From assembly GCA_034509735.1 (NCBI GenBank), contig JACGWO010000005.1, positions 33,386,479 to 33,450,478 of the forward strand: 64,000 nt of DNA, given 5' to 3'. The position numbers and the translations under genes were made by a program. Source of the DNA: Sesamum alatum (lineage: Eukaryota; Streptophyta; Magnoliopsida; Lamiales; Pedaliaceae). Below the pieces are notes generated by a model that had not been told where the DNA came from, ran no database searches, and saw only the letters and a program-made list of their open reading frames with translations. Of this stretch, positions 49,461 to 64,000 are shown piece after piece; the first letter of the stretch is position 1; each line of letters starts with the position of its first letter.

Positions 49461-49615
49461 GTGTATGTATATATGTTGTAATAAGCTAGGTAGGGGCTGA
49501 TGAGAGACTAATTAGACAACCTTGGAGTTGTTTGTACAAGGGATGTGTGTGTACAATGTTGTTGTACGTTTGTTTGTTTGGTTTGGTTGGAATTGGGGTG
49601 TGATGTTATGTGGGA

Positions 49616-49621
49616 TTTATA
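49616..49621 (-). promoter_or_regulatory. TATA box of the small conserved protein gene
   Basis: CTATAAATCC on the minus strand lies about 155 bases before the ATG at 49460. The DNA between is a C/A-rich leader (CAAACCAAACAAACAAACG), as in many plant 5' UTRs. Confidence 0.6.
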
Positions 49622-49984
49622 GTAGGTTTTGGAGGGTGGGGGGAATCTAGTTAGAGAATTTAAGAACCGTTGGATCTGATTGATGGCTGAGATGGCATGC
49701 ATGAAATGAAATGATGTTGATTTATTAATTATTGGTTTGCTAGTTGGAACTTAGGCAAGAACATGAACATCTACCTACTTTGGACCGCTGCTCCCCAAGT
49801 TGACTCTACATCCTTAATGGGGGATGTTTTCTTACAACCTTTTTATTTATTTATTTATTTATTTTTGGTTGAGGGGTGGAGACTCTGCTTCTCAAACACT
49901 TTCCTTTGAATTACTACGAGAATACAACTCATCAGAATTTTAATTAATTTTGAATTAATTATATGAAAATTTTAGTATATTTAT

Positions 49985-50110
49985 TGTGTGATTGAAGTAC
50001 AACTAAAGTTGCTGATGAGGTACTAAGAGGTCATTGGTTTGAGTCCCACAAATATGTGGGTATTAGAATACTTTAATAGTAATTGTTGATTTACTGTAAT
50101 AGTAGTGATG
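49985..50110 (+). repeat. SINE-like sequence
   Basis: GTACTAAGAGGTCATTGG and the B-box-like GGTTTGAGTCC at about 50036-50046 are typical of tRNA-derived plant SINEs. No tail or duplication resolved. Confidence 0.4.
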
Positions 50111-50897
50111 TTAGGTATGGTTTATATATCGAAAAAAGGATGATATTGGAGTGGAGCGAAGTGAGTGACAGGAGCGCAACGCATCGAGGGTACAGGGGAA
50201 ATTTTGTAAAAAAGTACCGTAAGATTACTTATATATATATATTGTATTTGTAACCTAGTGAGATTCATTTCTCTGATAACAAAATACACGGCCGTCACCG
50301 CTCCCGAGGACGTAGGCACATTACCGAACCTCGTTAAATCCTTGTGTCGTTTACTATTATGTTCTGTAGCTTTAATTTCTCAACAAGTTATGATATTGGT
50401 AATTGAAGTATACTGATTGTCAATGATCGAAATTTATAATGTAATTGTAACTGATTCACTAAAAAGAAAGATGTATATTAAATAAATCGATCAATCACAT
50501 GACAAGTGTAATGTGTCATTGATTTGATTGTATTAAATTTGATTTATAATAAAGTTTTTCTATAAATCTTGACCCTTATTTCCGAATTTTCTCTGGAAAG
50601 TTGTAAGAGGATGGTGAGTAACTCTAAATTCCAGGGCAAAACATTGTGAGAATTTCTCTGTTATTTCATCCATTGATGTGATCTCAAAGCAAAGAGCGTT
50701 CTTAAGATATGTACGAATTTCCTTTCAGTGTTATAATTCTTTCCCACGTGTATTCCAGTAATGGTTTTTACCGCTGTTAAAAAATTATTGCGATACATAG
50801 AATACTGCCACTTACATGTTTAAAAACATTACTCTGAATTTGTACGTTAATTGATACGTATTTTTAATAATAATAAAAAAAGGGGGTGGGTTGGGGT

Positions 50898-50923
50898 GGG
50901 GGGGGGGGGGGGGGGGGGGGGGG
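50898..50923 (+). repeat. Run of 26 G residues
   Basis: An unbroken G homopolymer preceded by AGGGGGTGGGTTGGGGT. Seen directly; the true length may differ because such runs assemble badly. Confidence 0.85.
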
Positions 50924-51197
50924 CTGTATTTTATAATAATACTTTGACCTTCACTTTTGTATACTTCACCAATGAGCATCATGACATGCAAATTTTAACT
51001 AATTGTGTAAATTTTTTGAAGTCCAAGTAGTTAGGTACTGGAACTTCCAGAATTCTCAAGTCTTCAAGCAAAGTTTCTTCTAGAAAACATTTCCATGCAT
51101 ATGTAAAATTCTTGTTTTGTTGCTGGAATATTAATTAATATTATATATTAACGTTTATCTAATTGAATTTTGTCAAGTGATTATTCCATACATATTA

Positions 51198-51633
51198 GAA
51201 AATTGCAAGTTTGATCCACTAACATAGGGGTGTTGGCACTTTTGATTCAGGGCTATTCCAAAATAGCATTTCGGGACTAACTTTTAAAAAGTTGCAATTG
51301 GCGTTCAAAGTGCGCTAATTTCACCAGAATCTATCACGCCCAATGCACGTGACCCCTGAAAAATTGGGGATTTTTGACGTCTCTGGCCAAATTCGTCTGC
51401 ATGGCATGTTAAATACGTGGATGTTGATGTGGCAAGTTTGACTGAAGATGTAAAAAATTCTCAATTTTTGGGGATCATGTGCATTGTGGATGATGGATTC
51501 CGGCGAAATTAGGGCATTTTGGACGTCAATTGCAATTTTTTAAAAATTAGTGTCCTAAAGTGCTATTTTGGAATAGCCCTGGACCAAAAGTGCCACCACC
51601 TCTATGTTAGTGGACTAAAATTGCATTTTTCCC
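51198..51633. mobile_element. Foldback element
   Basis: Inverted arms GATCCACTAACATAGGGGTG and CACCTCTATGTTAGTGGAC; further in, GGGCTATTCCAAAATAGCA and TGCTATTTTGGAATAGCCC. Target duplication not clear. Confidence 0.7.
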
Positions 51634-51929
51634 TTTAATATAATATAGTTGAAACATACTATCAACGTCAAATTAAGTTATTGCACTTTCCAAACTCCAG
51701 CAGAGACACGTGTACGTACACATATACTCGCATGGTAATTTTTTAAATTAATCTAATATAAAATTAATCAAACAGTCTGCATCATGAATTGAATTTTCTA
51801 TTTTAAATTTTACTGTATCTTTCTGTTTCGTTACATGCTACAAGGTGCAAAATCTTATTTTTAAATAAAATAGCTAATAAAATTTTATATATACGGCGTG
51901 TACATATATATATATATATATATTTATAG

Positions 51930-52326
51930 GTGTGTTAAATAAAATAAAAATAGCCAATAAGTTCAAGTTTTGTCTAGGTTCTGCGTATTTTCCACTCAAT
52001 TCGATCACGTGTTGCGCCCCGAATCAAACCCAACCTGAGAACCAAAACCAAGACCATTCAGTGATTCTGTACTTGAGAGTTTGGGATAAAGACACGTTGA
52101 GCCGTACAAGTACAGACATTGCTTCAATTAATTCTGGTAATGATACGACATTTAGTACTTTCTCACTAGCTTATAAGTCTGCCTTTCAATCTCCCGAACT
52201 CGCGAACTGACTTAAGCATCGGAAGGCATTTGCTAGACGCTACCTAGTGAGCCTAACAATCTTCTTTCTTCTTGAATCCCAAACACACAATCCAGAGTAC
52301 TTGGTAGGCGACCTAGACCTCATTAA
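51930..52326 (+). repeat. LTR-like remnant
   Basis: TTTCAATCTCCCGAACTCGC and ACTTAAGCATCGGAAGGC resemble the R-U5 part of the other LTR-like pieces. The 92-codon frame here ends at this motif and is not a convincing gene. Confidence 0.4.
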
Positions 52327-53252
52327 GGGCTCGTTTGGTTCGTGTGATAGGATTAGGTGTGATGTGATTAGGTGTGATAGAAAATTGAATGATAAATAAT
52401 CCTATCTTACATTATATGTTGTTTGGTTTGAAATATTATATGTAGGATATCCCATGTGATAATATAATCGCGTTTGGTTGAAGGATCTATAAAGATTGAT
52501 TAATTGTAAAAAGACTATCAAGGGGATCATCTTTCAAGTTATTTATATTTTTATATTATACCTCATGAATGGTTACAAAATATAAATAATAAAAACCTCT
52601 AAATTATTTATTGAATACAATCACTTAATATAAAATCAATTTGTGAATATTCATTTTTTCTATATTTATATGAAATAGTGTTTCAAAATTCTTATTCTAT
52701 TTCATTAATTATTTAAAACTCAAATAATTTTCAAAATTAGCAAAAAAGAAAGATGCCATTTTTCATAATATTTTATTATTTAATTATTATAATTTAAAAT
52801 ATATTTTTTTTAATCATGCAAGTAATTCTCAAAACATTTTCATAATAGGAAGAACAATGATTTCTATGTTCTGTTGAGGCTAATTTTTTATTTTTTATTT
52901 ATTAGCAGAGAGTTGCTGATCGAGAGAGTGTAGGTTGAAGATGGTCTCTGTTGAGGCTACTGTTGCATAAGAAAGAAAGGAGAAAAGAGGGCGAGAGAAG
53001 TGCAAAAGTGGAGAATGGAAAAAAAGAGAGAATCTATGGAAGGGTAAATGTGGGGAAAAAAATATAATACTACCTTATAGTAATTTGTGTGATTGTGGAT
53101 CTTGGGAGGTGAGTGTGATCCATTCTCTCTCAAGATCTGATTAATAAGACTGGGCCCGGTGTTAATACCGGGCTCTAATACTACTAACCAAACACATGAT
53201 TAGACATGATAAATAATTTTATCATGCCTAATCATGCGAACCAAACGGGACC
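52327..53252. mobile_element. PIF/Harbinger-type non-autonomous element
   Basis: Terminal inverted repeats GGGCTCGTTTGGTTCG and the inverted CGAACCAAACGGGACC; TAA directly outside both ends (52324-52326 and 53253-53255). Subterminal GATTAGG/ATCATG motifs recur. No transposase frame in 926 bp. Confidence 0.75.
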
Positions 53253-53255
53253 TAA

Positions 53256-54069
53256 GTATATTGATGGTTGGTGATTAAAATTTAAAATATAATCGTATCG
53301 ATTTACTTTGAAAAATTAAAAAGAATAAAATTTCAATAAAAAATCCAATCACATCCACATAATCATAGACAATATTTGCAATATGATTAGATTGCACTAA
53401 AAAATTCGGTGGAGCAATTAAAATATACTCTTAACAGCTAGGAACAAAAGAATTAATGCCACCAAAGGAGTGAAGAAAAAGGGTCAAAAGAAGGCTTTAA
53501 GCCTCTCTTTTTGAATGATTGAAGTTGATATCTATTGGCTTCATTCCCATCACAACCTTGTCTAGTATTATTCTATATATCAAATTAAGAATAATACTAA
53601 AAACATATATAAAAATGAGACCGTAGCTAATGCAGTTCTCTTTGATCTACCAACGTTGGTGCAAGCTGTCTAGCTTTTGGGATTCTTGAACAAATCAAAA
53701 GCAAAGTGAGAGGCAGAGAGATACGTTGTGGGTTGTGTCCGTTCAACGTGATTTGTACTTAGTACTACGGAAACTCGTGTGTTTCCAATTTGTTTCCAGA
53801 ATATTGTAGATGTCTTGGCTATGTATTAGGTAGGTAGGTAGCTAGTAGTGTGTTATTGCTGTCTTCCCATTAAATATTTATTATTTACAGATTTTTATTC
53901 GTGTTAATTATTTAGATTTTTTAAAAAAAAAAACAAGTGTTGAGAAATATCTATGTGAGTGCAGCAGTGCTTGGTTGTCCAAGATTTCGTGTTGAGGGTT
54001 GGATTTTGGAGGTTTGTTGTTTCCATGACAATTCTTGAGGTATTCTTGATGAAGAATCATCAAAAGATG
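53256..54069. other. Intergenic DNA, nothing recognised
   Basis: A/T-rich, with a GTAGGTAGGTAG run near 53827. No gene. Confidence 0.4.
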
Positions 54070-54336
54070 GGTTAATTATATTTATATTCTCTGATTTATG
54101 ATTTATTTGTTTGTAACGTTCATATTTTTGGATACATTCATAAAAAATATTAACAGTATCTATATAAATCATTTCTATTTTTGGAAAATTATACATACAC
54201 CTTCTGAAAATGTCAATATCATTACACAACCCACCATTGCTTTTGTACAATTACGGGTGATTTCTGTAATTATATAAGAAGTATGCGTGGTTGAGTAAAC
54301 AGACCATGGGTCAGAAGATGTAAATGTAATTGGCCC
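54070..54336. mobile_element. Foldback element, family of 29799-30062
   Basis: GGTTAATTATATTTATATTC faces the inverted GATGTAAATGTAATTGGCCC. Flanks TCAAAAGATG and TTAAAAGATT agree at 8 of 10 positions. Confidence 0.6.
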
Positions 54337-54773
54337 TTAAAAGATTAAGGTGTTAATTTTGGTGAAATTATATGGGCCTGCAATAGTTTCTACTTTTGTA
54401 GTGAGAATAAGTGCTAGAGAAAGTTATAAATTTAGATGCAGTGAAAACTCGAAGTTTCTGAAAATACTAGTGAAAAGTAGAAAAAGAAAAAAGTGAAGTT
54501 GGAGTATTTGGGAAAAAGCTTAATATGCACTATAATACTAATAAGCTACAAAATTTGGTGAGGAGTTGCTTATAATTTTTTACTTGAATGAACTTAATTT
54601 AAGCAGTTCAAAAATATAAGTTGTAAAATAAACACTTAAGTTAAATTATTACAAACACTCCTTTAGGCATTAACCATTAATGGTAGTTTACGCCTGATTC
54701 AGACGAACTGTGTAACTCATCAACTGATACTACTTCGACATGTTTAAGTGAAAAAACAACACGCTTAGACTTA

Positions 54774-55812
54774 GGCAAAATTGTAAAATTGGTCCTGTAA
54801 GTATGGGGCGGTAACAAAATTGGTATCGTAATTATAGGACTGGCAATTTTAATCTCATATATTTTAATTTTGTGGCATTTTTTGTCCTTCCGATCAAAAT
54901 TGGCTGAAAATCCAAAAAATAAATTGGGGCTTAGGGTTTCGGTGGCCTATTGGGCAAATTTTAACCGGCCAGCATCCAACGTGGTTGCCGACATGGCAGA
55001 GGCGGGAAAAAAAGAACTAATTTAGTGTTAGGCTCTAAAAGATTTCCAAATCAGTCGAGCCAGGGGCTGAGGTGGTCATTTGCGTCGAGGCTTCAATAGG
55101 AGATTTTGATTGGAAGAGGAGGTCCGCCATGAGAAGGCGAAGATGAATGAGGAGATTCGTTGGTGGACGGAGCACCGCCGGAGGAGAAAACTGGCGTTGA
55201 AGTTTGCAAAACGACGGGGAGGCGGGAGTGGTTGATTTGGTCAGAGAGTTGATGAAAATTGATGGGAGAGGTTACGTTGAACTCGTCGGAAGATGGGCAA
55301 CCGAACGGTGTTGGTCCGGCAGCGTGAGGCTTTCTATCCTCGGCAATTCGACGGAGAGAAGATAGCGAATGTGCGATTTGGGATCTAGTGTAATAGCTGA
55401 TGAAAGTGGGAAGCAAATAGGTGGAATTGTTCACTTTGAGGAGGAGGTTCCAATGGTGTAGTTGGCGGCCGGAGATTCGTCGGATCGGCGCCGGAGAAGG
55501 TAGAGAGAGCAAGAGGAATTTTTAGGGTTAAAACATTGATTTGAAAATTTTTTAGAACCTAACACTAAATTAATTCTTTTTTCCCGCCTTTGCCACGTCG
55601 ACATCCACATTGGATGCTGACTGGTTAAAATTTGCCAGTAGGCCGCCGAAACCCTAAATCCCGATTCATTTTTTGGATTTCCGGCCAATTTTGATCGGAA
55701 GGATCAAAATTTCCACAAAATTAATACATATAGGACTAAAATTGCCAGTCCCATAATTACGGTACCAATTTTGCCACCCCCATACTTACAGGACCAATTT
55801 TACAATTTTGCC
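54774..55812. mobile_element. Pack-MULE-like element with long arms and 10 bp target duplication
   Basis: The outer ends GGCAAAATTGTAAAATTGG and CCAATTTTACAATTTTGCC are perfect inverted copies, and the arms stay inverted for about 240 bases. Perfect 10 bp direct repeats CTTAGACTTA flank it at 54764-54773 and 55813-55822. The centre (about 55090-55520) is G/C-rich and open on the minus strand for 139 codons ending at 55093, but without an ATG start (the frame begins at TTG). It looks like captured host coding sequence. I do not recognise the source gene. Confidence 0.8.
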
Positions 55813-55822
55813 CTTAGACTTA

Positions 55823-56916
55823 TACATGCTAGGACTCAAATAATTCAGATTTTTTTATTTTGAATTGATGTTGTATCTCGTATTCTATTTAATACACACA
55901 TACTACTACATTTAAAAACATAACATATATATATATATATATATACACAAAATACAACACTATTTTACAACTCTCCCTATCCTTGAAGAAAGTGGCAAGA
56001 AGCCCCCATTCCAAGTACTTAAACTACACTTTTCCTTTATGAAATTTGGAAATAATAAACTTAAGCTTCAAAAGCCATTTTTGGAACTTATTAATACTGA
56101 AAAAGCACCACTAGAAAGTAAAGCAAGAGCATCAACCCAAAGTTTAAAGCTATATAACTAGTGAATTAATTGGAATTAGCATAAAAACCTTTGATGATAT
56201 GGATGGCATTACCATGATCTGCATGCATTCACACATCCCATTTCTAGATTGGTATCCAACCAACATTCTTCCATTTTCTCCTCCTCCACATTAAATTATG
56301 ACTACACCAGTCTTTGTCGAATTTTCGCTAATATTCTCTCGTGCTGAGTTGTTTGTATTTTATTCAGTCGCCAATCGATTAGTTAGTTACAATCACATTA
56401 TTGGCACGGAGAGGGAAAAGTTACTCATTAGTTGCTTGTATGCTTCCTAATGCATAGACTAATGATGATCCCACCTAAAAATGAATAAAATTCCTCGTAA
56501 ATTAATATGATAATGCTTGAAATATTCTTAAGACAATAAATTATTACAATCTAATCTTTTTTAATTATAACCTATGGTTTTAGGATACGTAGGAGGGAGA
56601 CATGTTTGAAATTGAGTGTAGAATGGCCTAAAGGATGATTGATAGTAATAAACAAATTAAGAATAATTCTTCCTAATCTAAAATTGGATTTATGAGAAAG
56701 TGACCTCTGGGTCTAGGCCCAACCCAAGCCAATTTTAAAGGGCTAAGCCCAATTATTCAGCCCATTGTGTTTTCGGGATTAAATATATATATTTCAAATA
56801 CATTTCACTATTCTCGATAAAAACATATCACATCATTCATAATATCGTTCATTCATATATTCTAGAAAAAAACTCTTTACCAAATTCTTTGGGTTCTTTT
56901 CTTTGTTTTTAAGCAT
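55823..56916. other. A/T-rich intergenic DNA with (TA)n
   Basis: A (TA)n run lies near 55925-55945. Nothing else recognised. Confidence 0.4.
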
Positions 56917-57398
56917 GGGTAATTATATTTACTCTCTCTAACTTATGATCTATTTACATGAATTATTTTTATTTTTTGAAAAATTACATATACATTCGTA
57001 AAAAAACGTCAATGTTGTTTATATTAATTAACCACCCCTGCTTTTTGGAGAGTTACACATACACCCTAAAAAACGTCAGTATTAACTGCTCCTGTTTTTT
57101 TACTATCAAAGATGATTTCTATAACTAGACACATGGATGATTTTATGAATAGACCATAGATTGAGGTGTTCGAATTTTTTTTTAGATAATTACATTTATA
57201 TTCTCTAGTTTATGGTTAGTTACACAAATCATTCTTATTATTTGCGTAATTACAGAAGTCACTCATAGCAGCAAAATAATATGGATAGTTTGTGTAATGA
57301 TGTTGGCGTTTTTGAGAATGTATGTGTACTTTTTCAAAAAGTATGAGTGATTTGTATAAATAGATCATGGATTAAAGGTGTAGCCGTTATTATCCCTT
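56917..57398. mobile_element. Foldback element(s), family of 29799-30062, possibly nested
   Basis: GGGTAATTATATTTACTCTC at the left and an inverted GTAGCCGTTATTATCCC at the right, with internal repeats of the same end motif near 57186 (TAATTACATTTATATTC). This suggests one copy inside another. Confidence 0.5.
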
Positions 57399-57452
57399 TT
57401 TTCCCCCTCTCCTCTATCTCCCTTCTATATGGGCTTAAGCCTATGTCCAGCC

Positions 57453-58290
57453 TAGACTTGTCAATGGGTGGGTAATACCCAGACCCAAACCCATTACAAT
57501 AACTAATACCCATACCCGAACCCAATAATTTTATATTAGACCCATATTCGGATCCATACCCATTGAAATTAGTACTTTGGGTATGGGAAGGGTCTAGACC
57601 TTAAAATACCCGTGGATACGGGTATTGAACGGGTAACATGTAAAAATTCATTGAATTTGTAAATTCTTTATACATCAATTGGCTCGATTTACTTGTCATA
57701 TAAAATTAGTTAAGCTCGACTAACATATGAAACTGATAAGATTTGTTTGAGTTTGAATTGCAAAAAATTAATGAAATTAAAGTTGAATGCATTTTCAAAT
57801 CGACAAAAAAAAAAAATTCAAAGTTAAATATGATTTTCATACATTTTTTTTTTCGTACCGTTTCTCAATCTCTGTTCATATTTCGAATGTATGTAGATTG
57901 TGTAATTGATTAATGACGGTTTAATATTTGAAAAAAGTCAAGATCATTGTTTATATTTCAACGATGTTTAATTTGTACATGTTAAAAAGTTGAGTAACTT
58001 TTAATTTATTTTATCGATTGGAAGTTTTTGAAATATTTTTATTAAATTAATTTAGTAATATGTTCTGGTGATATCGTTACAAAAAACATATGTATAATGC
58101 TTCATTCATTTTACCATAGGTAAGACTCAATGGGTAAGTCCCAGATTGGACCCAATTTTTGTAGGTATACCATGGGTAAGACCCAACAGGTATTGCACAA
58201 GTAAGATCTGGGTAGGGTCTATAATAATAACTTCGGGTGTTTATTGAATTTGAATTCGGGTAGAATAATACCTGCCCATTGACAGGCCTA
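57453..58290. mobile_element. hAT-like element with TAGRCYTGTCAATGGG ends
   Basis: TAGACTTGTCAATGGGTGGG at the left and the inverted CTGCCCATTGACAGGCCTA at the right. Arms hold repeated GGGTAT/ATACCC motifs. Both outer flanks contain TCCAGCC, but its spacing does not give a clean 8 bp duplication. Confidence 0.6.
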
Positions 58291-58461
58291 GACTCCAGCC
58301 CAAGTCATCTTGACTGATGCCCATTGGACTTTCCACCTACGCCCACAACGTTTCCCAAGACCCAATTTAAGAGCAAACTTGAAATGCCTAACCCCAACCC
58401 ACATTTTTGCTTCAACTAGTACGATTTTTGACTGAGCTTCTTTTAAATTTTATTTATTGAA

Positions 58462-58675
58462 CTAGTCCACGTAGCACGTCGTTTTTATGTGTATATTTTA
58501 TATTTAAAATATAATATAAATAAAAATCTATATATATATATAAATCAACACATCACATTTCAAAAAAAATAAAGTAAAAAAAACCAACTTAAAAGTATTA
58601 TTTGTATAACAAAAAATTAGTATGTCGCGATGTAAGTAACCGTTCTTTATAGATGAAAATGTGATTTTCTTTCTA
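58462..58675 (-). mobile_element. Short Helitron-like element, copy 6 (5' end cut)
   Basis: Minus-strand end GTGCTACGTGGACTAG followed by T. The core is shared with the neighbour at 58676-58907. Its 5' end is missing where the neighbour begins. Confidence 0.55.
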
Positions 58676-58907
58676 CTAGTCGATGTGGCAGGCCGTCCCT
58701 ACATGCATATAATAAATAACATTTCACGTTTTAAAATATATATAACCAACATATCGTATTGAAAAAGAAGAAGATGAAGAAAGAAAGAAAATAAAGAAAT
58801 AAAATAAACCAACTTAAAAGTATTGATATAACAAAAACTTAATGTTGCGGTATAAACAACTGCTCTTTGTGAGTAGAAATGAAATTTTCTTTTTATATTA
58901 GTATAGA
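58676..58907 (-). mobile_element. Short Helitron-like element, copy 5
   Basis: On the minus strand it starts TCTATACTAATATAAAAAG and has CTACTCACAAAGAGCAG near the start. It ends GCCACATCGACTAG followed by T, and abuts copy 6 head-to-tail. Confidence 0.65.
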
Positions 58908-59578
58908 TAAAAATAATCAATTTTATCATTCAATATATTATTAAAACACTCAAAACTCTACTAAATATAGCAATAATTTTATAATAACTAATAATCAAAA
59001 CACACGTGATGCGTGTGAATAATATAAATTTTTATTATATTTATTTAATTAAATAAAGAAGATAAAGATAATAATTAAAAAAAAAACCTTATAAAAACTG
59101 ATAAAGGGATCAATCTTAAATATGCATGAATAAAAAAGTATCGATAGAAAAGTAATTTTGAAAAGATGGTGAAAAAATAAGGATATTTGAAAATAAGCGC
59201 TACGCACTTAATATATAGTGTAGATAACCAAACAAAGCAATTGAGACGGTTTATCACAAATTACTATATAAATCGACAAACACTCACACTTTGGCAACAT
59301 GTTCATAGCTAGCCAGATGTTTGAATGAATTCCCAAAGAGCAAAGAGATTCCAGACAACCTCAAGTTCCATTACATTATAAATTTTTACATAATGCACTA
59401 AAACTGACAGGATGCAGTCCAGTCCCATATGAAACGGCAAAGGCATAGTGCCTCAGTTCAGCAGAATCGACAGGGGAGGGAGCACCACAGACAGAACACA
59501 ACACAAAGTGGGACATTCTTACATAAATTACACAGCCCTTAGCCTACATCATAAAAACATCTGATGACTAGTGGGCAT

Positions 59579-63830
<4,252 letters not shown>

Positions 63831-64000
63831 GATATTTTCTGGGCTAACTAGATACCCCTTTTCGTCCATTTAGAGGCAAAATTGCAAATTAGTCCCACAG
63901 TTAGGGTCATTTAAAAATTTGACCCCATCCTTTAAGGAATTTTAAAATTAATCCCATATTTTGTTGAAAGCTGTAAAACAAAATGTAAAAACGTTGCAAA

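Noticed and set aside
55093..55512. 139-codon minus-strand frame as an independent gene
   Set aside because: It begins at TTG, lies wholly inside a transposon with intact target duplications, and has no recognised domain; better described as cargo.

Overview
The window looks like nuclear DNA from a dicot flowering plant. It is strongly A/T-rich, genes are sparse, introns follow plant GT-AG form, and the proteins are plant families: a PPR-DYW editing factor, a type I MADS protein, RCI2, and an aspartic proteinase with the plant-specific insert. The gene models and repeat ends would fit an asterid such as a Lamiales species, but nothing here proves the species.

Six protein genes can be supported. 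They are an intronless PPR-DYW gene (15451-17559, minus), an RCI2/LTI6-type membrane peptide gene (26027-26735, plus), an APC11 RING subunit gene (30552-32170, minus), an intronless AGL80-like MADS gene (39744-40430, plus), a small conserved plant protein of unknown function (49227-49460, minus) and a 13-exon phytepsin/cyprosin-type aspartic proteinase (59579-62830, minus). A short GC-rich relic resembling the C-terminal tail of a BEL1-like homeodomain protein lies at 33188-33448. The genes are unrelated in function and do not form a cluster. I see no operon-like or biosynthetic grouping.

Much of the rest is mobile DNA, mostly small and non-autonomous. Element ends and target-site duplications can be read directly in several cases: Mutator-like foldback elements with 9-10 bp duplications (5000-5263, 23039-23616, 39354-39594, 44976-45234, 54774-55812), a hAT element with an 8 bp duplication (40756-41969), a PIF/Harbinger-type element with TAA duplications (52327-53252), a 2.45 kb Helitron (34304-36753), a family of six roughly 0.2 kb Helitron-like elements ending in CTAG, a miniature LTR element with 176 bp repeats (47676-48090), and several solo-LTR-like pieces. 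The element at 54774-55812 carries a GC-rich, coding-like interior and looks like a Pack-MULE.

The most interesting points are the first intron of APC11, which has a perfect U12-type donor but does not resolve to GT-AG in frame; the Mutator-like insertion about 45 bp upstream of the MADS gene TATA box; the six-copy short Helitron-like family; the Pack-MULE-like element; and a run of 26 G residues at 50898-50923. The 9.8-15.4 kb stretch is free of obvious transposons and has no clear gene; it may be the spliced 3' region of the PPR gene or a non-coding transcript.
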